From Methanosphaera sp. (GTDB taxonomy: Archaea > Methanobacteriota > Methanobacteria > Methanobacteriales > Methanobacteriaceae), in the NCBI GenBank assembly GCA_017430835.1, contig JAFRMD010000019.1, positions 11,472-75,471 of the forward strand: 64,000 bases of DNA, given 5' to 3'. Each line of letters starts with the position of its first letter. The first letter of the stretch is position 1. The notes under the pieces were generated by a model. That model was not told where the DNA came from. It ran no database searches and worked only from the letters and a program-made list of their open reading frames with translations. Both the position numbers and the translations under genes were made by a program. Below, piece after piece: positions 58,530-64,000 of the stretch.

Positions 58530-59592
58530 TTTTAATCTCCTTCCTATTTTTAGCTGTTATTGCTACAAAAACATCTTCCAATGTTGGATCATTAGTTTTT
58601 ATTGAAGCAATATTTCCCCCATGATTTAATATGGAAGTTATTACCTGGTTTACTGAAGTTTCTGAACGTTTTAAATCAATGTTTAATCTTCCCTGACCAA
58701 CATATTCAACATTGTGTACAACATCAATATCCCTAAGTGCTTCTATCATTTCATCATTTATGTTAGAAACCATAATGGTAATTTTTTCACTTTCGTCGGT
58801 TAAAGAAGATTTTAACCCATTAATTTCTTCTTTATGTTCTTCTAAACCTTCTTGTTCAAGTTTTAGTATAGTATCTCTAATTTTCTGATTATTTTCTTCA
58901 ATATTATGTAATAAATCATCTTTAAGACCTTGTGGAGTATCATTTGCCACTACTTTTCCTGAATCAATAATATTAATACTGTCACATATCTTTTCTACTT
59001 CATACATGTCATGAGAACATAATATTATTGTTCTACCTTCATCATTCAATTCCACCATCAAATCCCAAAGTACCCTTTTTGTTGTAGGATCCAACCCAAC
59101 TGTAGGTTCATCTAAAAACAGAATTTCGGGATTATGCACTAAACTTGCAACAACAGAAGTTTTTTGTTGCATTCCCCCCGATAATTGTTTTACATATTTG
59201 TTTTCAGCATATTTTATGTCAACTAATTCCAATAAATCATCTATCTTTTGATCCTTGATTTTTTCGTCAACATTATAAAAATCAGCACATAATTCAACAT
59301 TTTCTCTTACTGTTAAATCCTTATATAAACTTACAAGTTGTGGAACCATGCCAATCCGATCCCTAACAGCATCAGGTTCATCAGTAACATCAAAACCTGC
59401 AACTTTAGCTTTACCACTAGTTTTTGGAATCAGACAAGTCAACATTTTTATAGTAGTGGTTTTACCTGCACCATTTGGTCCAAGTATCCCCCCAATAGTT
59501 CCTTTTTCAATGAACAAATTTAAATTATCTACTGCTCGAAAGTTCTTATCATAAACTTTTACTAAGTCATGAGTTTCAATAGCATATTCCAT
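58519..59592 (-). CDS. ABC exporter ATP-binding protein (DrrA-like)
   Basis: A 357-residue ATPase. Walker A GPNGAGKTTT near residue 37, signature KQLSGGMQQK, Walker B ILFLDEPTVGLDP and His in LCSHDMYEV. Residues 230-350 form a longer C-terminal domain with an acidic, coiled-coil-prone part (LKLEQEGLEEHKEEINGLKS) and an ACT-like end (GRLNIDLKRSE), as in daunorubicin-resistance-type ATPases. GGGAGGTGA before ATG 59592. The PadR gene ends 12 bases upstream. Confidence 0.92.
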   Translation of the reverse strand: MEYAIETHDLVKVYDKNFRAVDNLNLFIEKGTIGGILGPNGAGKTTTIKMLTCLIPKTSGKAKVAGFDVTDEPDAVRDRIGMVPQLVSLYKDLTVRENVELCADFYNVDEKIKDQKIDDLLELVDIKYAENKYVKQLSGGMQQKTSVVASLVHNPEILFLDEPTVGLDPTTKRVLWDLMVELNDEGRTIILCSHDMYEVEKICDSINIIDSGKVVANDTPQGLKDDLLHNIEENNQKIRDTILKLEQEGLEEHKEEINGLKSSLTDESEKITIMVSNINDEMIEALRDIDVVHNVEYVGQGRLNIDLKRSETSVNQVITSILNHGGNIASIKTNDPTLEDVFVAITAKNRKEIKNGN

Positions 59593-59604
59593 TTGTTCAC
59601 CTCC

Positions 59605-60027
59605 CTAATTTTTAGTAAAAACTTTATCATTAAAAATCATTTCATCAATGAAATTTATCAAAGTATCATCATCAGGTCTTGATTTAATAAATGTTTTTAT
59701 TGAGTTAAGAGTGAAAACTCCCTTTTCAGTTATTTCATAGACTTTAACCTTGTGGTTACCATTGTATTCCCCAACACTTGTTATTAATCCATCATTTTCA
59801 AGAGAATGTAATAATGGATATATTGTACTTCCATGAACTACTTTTTTATTACCCACATAGGTTGAAGTTTCATTAATTTTTGATATTATTGCATAACCGT
59901 GCATTCTCTTTTTACCAATCAACCATAACAGATAGATATTACGAACACCCTTCAATAATGAATTTAAGAATTTTGTATCTTGAAAATCTTTTTCTGAAAA
60001 TTCATTTTCCTTTTTTTCATCTGCCAA
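59605..60027 (-). CDS. PadR-family transcriptional regulator
   Basis: A 140-residue winged-helix regulator and first gene of the exporter operon, so it most likely represses its own transcript. The core KRMHGYAIISKINETS...VVHGSTIYPLLHSLENDGLITS is characteristic, and the wing and dimer helix follow. The start is TTG 60027, not ATG: GGGGG lies seven bases before it, and the next in-frame Met is inside the DNA-binding helix. The likely inducer is a toxic or membrane-active compound handled by the exporter. Confidence 0.9.
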   Translation of the reverse strand: MADEKKENEFSEKDFQDTKFLNSLLKGVRNIYLLWLIGKKRMHGYAIISKINETSTYVGNKKVVHGSTIYPLLHSLENDGLITSVGEYNGNHKVKVYEITEKGVFTLNSIKTFIKSRPDDDTLINFIDEMIFNDKVFTKN

Positions 60028-60355
60028 AAAGTTACCCCCTTACTTGCATTATTATTAAAATCGTATTAAGTATAATATGGTATATATAAGAAATAATATA
60101 TATTTTTATAATTTTTTATAATTATGCTCTTTGAATCAAACAAAAAAAATAATATGAAAGAATTAACATATAACTTAATAGTATCAAAGCTACAATCATA
60201 ATGAATAAAGCTAAGTTTTTAATTATAATAAATTTCAATGATAATCAATTCGATATTAAAAGAACATGAATAATAAAATAATTTAAAAGATGTTTTTATC
60301 AATTAAAAAATATTCATAAATGTTTTAAAGTAAAAAAATAACTAATAATAAAAAG
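60028..60355. other. AT-rich divergent intergenic region (PadR operon / MoxR gene)
   Basis: About 330 bases with no ORF of note. Next to the PadR gene is a TATA-rich stretch (60063-60110) that probably contains its promoter and operator, but no clear PadR-type dyad could be chosen among many A/T repeats. Nothing else seen. Confidence 0.3.
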
Positions 60356-61207
60356 ATGAGCAAAATGAGAGAAATAGAAGAAATTAAGGAAAAATTAGAA
60401 GAACATAATTACATTTCCAACAACCAAATAGATACCACTCTATTTTTAGCATTCACCCTAAAAAAACCAATACTTATTGAGGGTCCTCCAGGTACTGGTA
60501 AAACAGAACTTGCAAAAACAATTGCCGAAAGCTTCAATAGAGATTTCTTTAGGATTCAATGTTATGAAGGTATAACATTTGAACAAGTTGTCGGTGAATG
60601 GAACTACCAAAAACAATTATTATACTTAGAAATGGCCAGAGAAAATAAAGAGGATATGACCATTTTTTCAGATGAATTTTTTATTCAAAGACCTCTTTTA
60701 ACCGCATTTAGTAACGAAAAATCATCCATACTATTAATTGATGAAATTGATAAGGCAGATGAAGAATTAGAAAGCTTTTTACTACAAGCTTTAGGTGAAC
60801 AGGAGATTACTGTGAACGACTTAGATACATTTAAATTAAAAAATGATTTAATTGTAGTCCTAACGTCAAATGCTCAAAGATCATTACTTGATGAAACAAA
60901 AGACAGATGTTTGTATTTATACATTGATTATCCTGATTATGATAGGGAAGTCACAATAATTAATAAAAGAGTGCCTAGTGCAGAAAATGATTTGATTGAT
61001 GAGATAGTGGATAAAACTCAAAAAATACGAAAGTTAGATTTAACGAAAAAACCTTCGATAAGAGCAACAGTAGATTGGGTAGAATCTTTAATAGCTTTAG
61101 GACAAATTCCACCAACACGTGAAGCATTAGAAAGTACATTAAGTGTTATTGCAAAAAATGAAGATGACAAAGAAAAAATTATTAATGAAGTATTGAATAG
61201 AATTTAA
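60356..61207 (+). CDS. MoxR-type AAA+ ATPase
   Basis: A 283-residue chaperone-like AAA+ ATPase. Walker A is [13 protein letters not shown] near residue 42, Walker B is [13 protein letters not shown] near 124, sensor 1 is [11 protein letters not shown] near 173, and the C-terminal lid holds sensor 2 in RATVDW near 240. MoxR proteins usually act with a von Willebrand factor A protein to mature metal enzymes, and such genes normally lie next to each other; none is here. ATG 60365 is an alternative start three codons in. The 3' end overlaps the convergent HAD gene by four bases. Confidence 0.88.
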   Translation: MSKMREIEEIKEKLEEHNYISNNQIDTTLFLAFTLKKPILIEGPPGTGKTELAKTIAESFNRDFFRIQCYEGITFEQVVGEWNYQKQLLYLEMARENKEDMTIFSDEFFIQRPLLTAFSNEKSSILLIDEIDKADEELESFLLQALGEQEITVNDLDTFKLKNDLIVVLTSNAQRSLLDETKDRCLYLYIDYPDYDREVTIINKRVPSAENDLIDEIVDKTQKIRKLDLTKKPSIRATVDWVESLIALGQIPPTREALESTLSVIAKNEDDKEKIINEVLNRI

Positions 61208-61998
61208 TATTCAACTTCATCTCCAATAAATTTTAAAACATCCCCTATCCTATTTATTGTATAATCAGAATTATTTAACAAAGTATTAGGTATTTTTTCA
61301 TTTTGTTCTAATGTTAAAATGCCAATATCAGCTTGTTTTATTGCCAATTCATCATTTGTATTATTTCCCACCATAATTACCTTTTGATTATCTCTTTGTA
61401 ATTTGATTATGACATTCCGTTTACAGGTAGAGTTACAAGTATGATAAATATTGTTTTGAGGTATGTTTAAAATTGAAGAGATCTTATAAAGTGATTGTTT
61501 ATTATCACCCGATGCAATATAAATATTATAAGATAATTTTTTTAATGTTTTGAATAAGCATAATGTATCTTCAAAAAACAAACCACCGGAAGTATAAACA
61601 TATAAAATTTTTTTAAGTGACATGTTGACAATTATTGCAGAACCACTACATATCTCAATATCATATTTACTAATTAATGCAGAAGCAGATTCTTTTAAAT
61701 CAGTAAATGAAGTAACATCCCCTTTTAATGCACCAATTACTTCTTCTTTAGTATATTTTTTGTTAGAATAGCTAATTTCAAATAAATCTTTATTATTTTC
61801 CAAATAATCCACCATTTTACAATCCAAATCCAGTAATTTTTTAGTTGGTGTTTGAAAAACTAGTATTAGGGAATTGTCAATATCATTTACAATACCTATA
61901 GTATTGCTTTCAAAAAATATTTTTTTAGTAGACATGTCTTTTAAAGCAGTTACACGTCTAATTATTGTACCTGCATTATCAAAAACTATTGATTTCAT
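61204..61998 (-). CDS. HAD-superfamily protein resembling the soluble P-type-ATPase-like phosphatases
   Basis: A 264-residue cytosolic protein. The nucleophile motif is FDNAGT near residue 6, with Asp followed by Ala at +2 instead of the usual Asp, as in P-type-ATPase-like and phosphonatase-like HADs. Motif II is the Ser in ASGDN, and motif IV is [12 protein letters not shown], where the canonical GDGXND reads GNNTND. A central insertion of about 90 residues resembles a small cap. Homologues of the soluble ATPase-like type (MJ0968) are known in methanogens. The frame starts at a TTG at 62006, but ATG 61998 with GGATT upstream is better. Substrate unknown; activity may be weakened by the motif changes. 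Confidence 0.75.
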   Translation of the reverse strand: MKSIVFDNAGTIIRRVTALKDMSTKKIFFESNTIGIVNDIDNSLILVFQTPTKKLLDLDCKMVDYLENNKDLFEISYSNKKYTKEEVIGALKGDVTSFTDLKESASALISKYDIEICSGSAIIVNMSLKKILYVYTSGGLFFEDTLCLFKTLKKLSYNIYIASGDNKQSLYKISSILNIPQNNIYHTCNSTCKRNVIIKLQRDNQKVIMVGNNTNDELAIKQADIGILTLEQNEKIPNTLLNNSDYTINRIGDVLKFIGDEVEY

Positions 61999-62056
61999 TA
62001 AAGACAATCCAAAAATTATTTAGTTAAAAAAAAAGTTGAAAAAAGAAAGGGGTTGC

Positions 62057-63700
62057 TTATAATTTTACTGCATCTTCACCTTGGATGTAAAATAATTCTT
62101 CATAATGGAATACTTTATCTGGACAAATTCTTTCACATCTGAAACATGCACTACCGTTACAGTAATCTGAACGAATTGTTGCTACACCATCATTAATTTT
62201 TAAAGCATCCTCTGGACATTCATTTTCACATGCTTTACAATTTACACAACCTTCAATTTTACTTTCAAGTTTAGTACCTACTTCTTCAATAATAGATAAT
62301 CCATTTATACCAATATCTGGAATATCACTTTCATATAATCTGTGAATATCAGGATCTTCTTCTAATTCAGGTAAGTTACCATATCCATAACTTTCTAACC
62401 ATTCATCATATTTCCAAAGAGGCATGTTTTGTTCACATACTGCTAATTCCAAACCATAAATTTTTTCAAATACTTCTGATGTTGCTAGTGTAATATGGTT
62501 ACCCTGCATACCGTCAGCAACTTCTTGTAACTCATCCAATAAAGCAGGATTTTCAACAATGTCCCTTGCCATTAATAAGGAAGTGTTACCTATTTGATAA
62601 ATGTCAAAAGAGTTTGCAGGTATTTGTCCTACTGTTAATGATTTAAGTGGATCAACATAGAAACCTGATGCTCCTGCCATGTATACTGCATCAATGTCAT
62701 CAAACTCAATACCAGATTCGACACATAATGTAATGTGAGCTGCCCTAAATGCACCTAATGCTTTACCAATTTCAGTTAAGTCTTTTTCAGATAAATACAC
62801 ACCATCTTGTAAGTTTAATTTTTCGTTAGACGATTTGATTTCTGGAATTGAAATAATGCCTTGTTCAGTACCTAAACTGTAAGCTGATATTACACCAGTA
62901 CCTGTAATTCCTCTAGCTTTTGTATCATCTTCCCTTTCTTTTGTTACTGTACCCTCAAGAACATTCATTGTGTCCCCGTCAACGACTTTTAAATCTGAAT
63001 TGAGAAGTTTGATTTGCCAATCAGTACCTTCTGGTGACACATCCGATATTGCTCCTGGTGAAGCGAGCATACCACATTCAATAGCTTGTCCTTCCATAGC
63101 AGGACCTGCAGCTGCAGAACAGGAATATATTTCACCATCAATAACTAATGCAATTTCAGCATTTGTTCCAAAGTCAGAAACTAAATAAACACCTTCCCTA
63201 TTTACAACGTCTGATTTTACAAGCATTGCTAATGCATCAGCACCAATTTCGTGTTTAATTGCTGGAGGTATATAGACCTCTGCATCAGGATTAATATCCA
63301 AATCCACATCTGCTGGTTTGACAATTGCTGATCTTCTTTTTGGTGGTTCAATTTGTAATCTTTCCATTGCATTGGTTCCCCAAAATGCTAAATCTCTTAT
63401 TTCAATGTTTTGGAATAATGATAATTGAATAGGGTTACCACATACTGCAAATCTTACAACTTTAGATTTATCTACACCTAACTGATCCACTACTTTATTT
63501 GCTGCTTCCATTATTAATTGATGAGCTTGTTCTAAACCTACATTTACAGCAAAGTGTAAATGATCCATTACATTTGCACCAGGAATAGGGTGTCTTAATG
63601 TTACTGTTGTTGATATAGTAGTGTTGTCTTCAAGATTGATTGCTTGAGCTCTAAGACCACTAGTACCAATATCCATTGCTATTGCATATTCTTCTGCCAT
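62057..63700 (-). CDS. ramA: Corrinoid-protein reductive activase (RamA/MAP type)
   Basis: ATP-dependent activator that returns oxidised Co(II) corrinoid in methyltransferase proteins to the active Co(I) state; methanol- and methylamine-using methanogens require it. Residues 1-440 form an ASKHA ATPase domain (AMDIGTSGLRAQAINL at the N-terminus; VSDFGTNAEIALV near 170; YMAGASGFY near 340). The last 80 residues are a ferredoxin-like domain with CVNCKACENECP and a second motif CNGSACFRCERICP, where the first gap is longer than normal. The 547-residue fusion matches RamA and differs from bacterial RACo, whose [2Fe-2S] domain is N-terminal. GAGGATGAT precedes ATG 63700. Methanol methyltransferase genes are not in the window. 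Confidence 0.88.
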   Translation of the reverse strand: MAEEYAIAMDIGTSGLRAQAINLEDNTTISTTVTLRHPIPGANVMDHLHFAVNVGLEQAHQLIMEAANKVVDQLGVDKSKVVRFAVCGNPIQLSLFQNIEIRDLAFWGTNAMERLQIEPPKRRSAIVKPADVDLDINPDAEVYIPPAIKHEIGADALAMLVKSDVVNREGVYLVSDFGTNAEIALVIDGEIYSCSAAAGPAMEGQAIECGMLASPGAISDVSPEGTDWQIKLLNSDLKVVDGDTMNVLEGTVTKEREDDTKARGITGTGVISAYSLGTEQGIISIPEIKSSNEKLNLQDGVYLSEKDLTEIGKALGAFRAAHITLCVESGIEFDDIDAVYMAGASGFYVDPLKSLTVGQIPANSFDIYQIGNTSLLMARDIVENPALLDELQEVADGMQGNHITLATSEVFEKIYGLELAVCEQNMPLWKYDEWLESYGYGNLPELEEDPDIHRLYESDIPDIGINGLSIIEEVGTKLESKIEGCVNCKACENECPEDALKINDGVATIRSDYCNGSACFRCERICPDKVFHYEELFYIQGEDAVKL

Positions 63701-63875
63701 ATTATCATCCTCATATTAGATAAAAACACATTTTAATTATTATAGTAAAAAGTTTTAAACAGAATATAACTTTTACTTTGATTAAAAATATGTATTTTTA
63801 ATGATATAAATATGACTCTATTTTATTTTTAAGAATGAAAAAATAAGGAATATCTTTTTTTGAGGCTGTAAATTT

Positions 63876-64000
63876 TTATAGGCTTAAACCATCTTTTTCT
63901 TTTTTATCAGTCCATTCCACCATTTGGTAATATAAATAGCTTAATATTCCATTTCTAGTTTTGTATCGTTTTTTAATTATTTCTGGATCAGTATTTCTGT
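63876..64000 (-). CDS. 3' end of an unrecognised gene, continuing beyond the window
   Basis: The minus-strand frame from the window edge encodes 40 residues, starting RNTDPEIIKKRYKTRNG and ending VEWTDKKEKDGLSL before a TAA stop. The codon pattern (many A-ending codons, no internal stop) looks coding and the segment seems helical and basic. I do not recognise it. It is upstream of the corrinoid activator on the same strand, 175 bases away, so co-transcription is uncertain. The spacer 63701-63875 contains a TATA-rich region. Confidence 0.5.
   Translation of the reverse strand, partial: RNTDPEIIKKRYKTRNGILSYLYYQMVEWTDKKEKDGLSL

Noticed and set aside
63745..63777. Imperfect inverted repeat (GTAAAAAGTT ... 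AACTTTTAC) upstream of the corrinoid activator
   Set aside because: Arms differ in length by one base and are almost pure A/T, so chance is sufficient.

Overview
The window is archaeal and fits a hydrogenotrophic or methylotrophic methanogen of the Methanobacteriales, most likely Methanosphaera. The DNA is very AT-rich. It carries a PolD large subunit (PolC), class I lysyl-tRNA synthetase, PurP, Alba, Sec61 beta, TruD, NrpR, the AcnX small subunit of the archaeal mevalonate pathway, an intron-containing tRNA-Met, a formylmethanofuran dehydrogenase operon and a RamA-type corrinoid-protein activator. The genus is an inference from gene content and composition; no database was searched.

Layout. 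0-13.7 kb: polC (its 5' end lies outside the window), nrdD, a YbjQ-domain membrane protein, a PfkB kinase, a divergent ThiC paralogue, a TrkA-type protein, lysS, a LysR-like regulator and hxlB. 13.7-18.5 kb: the fwdGDBAC operon plus a small companion gene, on the minus strand. 18.9-27 kb: purP, two tandem small ferredoxins, nrpR next to glnA, a ThiF/MoeB-type E1 enzyme, intron-bearing tRNA-Met, a second and canonical ThiC, and a 56-residue Sec61 beta. 27.3-34.6 kb: a Lys/Glu-rich repeat protein, the AcnX small subunit, a copper chaperone and copper ATPase pair, truD, a serine-rich surface protein and a DUF1616 membrane protein. 34.6-51.8 kb: a surface-glycan cluster with UDP-sugar dehydrogenase, GT-C-like membrane enzyme, polyprenyl-phosphate sugar-1-phosphate transferase, two GT2 enzymes, a Wzm/Wzt-type ABC exporter, two very large multidomain glycosyltransferases and a DUF4012 membrane protein. 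51.8-64 kb: SAH/5'-deoxyadenosine deaminase, DUF63, leuA, alba, a PadR/ABC-2 exporter/PQQ-propeller operon, MoxR ATPase, a HAD protein, the RamA-type activator and the 3' end of an unrecognised gene.

The most notable signal is at 28811-31242. A 75-residue heavy-metal-binding domain ORF ends just after an A9 run. The frame one base back runs without a stop into a CopA-type ATPase whose own first codon lies inside its metal-binding motif. The site has an in-frame A_AAA_AAA slippery heptamer, a stop two codons later and a perfect 7-bp inverted repeat 11 bases downstream. That is the layout expected for programmed -1 frameshifting that would make a copper chaperone and a full-length two-HMA copper pump from one gene, as in E. 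coli copA by a different slippery site. A homopolymer sequencing error or a real frameshift mutation are the competing explanations.

Other points to check: a DUF1616 gene with a strong ribosome binding site placed before an ATA codon; a ThiC paralogue with a substituted core loop that may be a 5-hydroxybenzimidazole synthase; a 21-bp near-palindrome before nrdD; and a disordered protein whose C-terminal 13-residue motif occurs three times.
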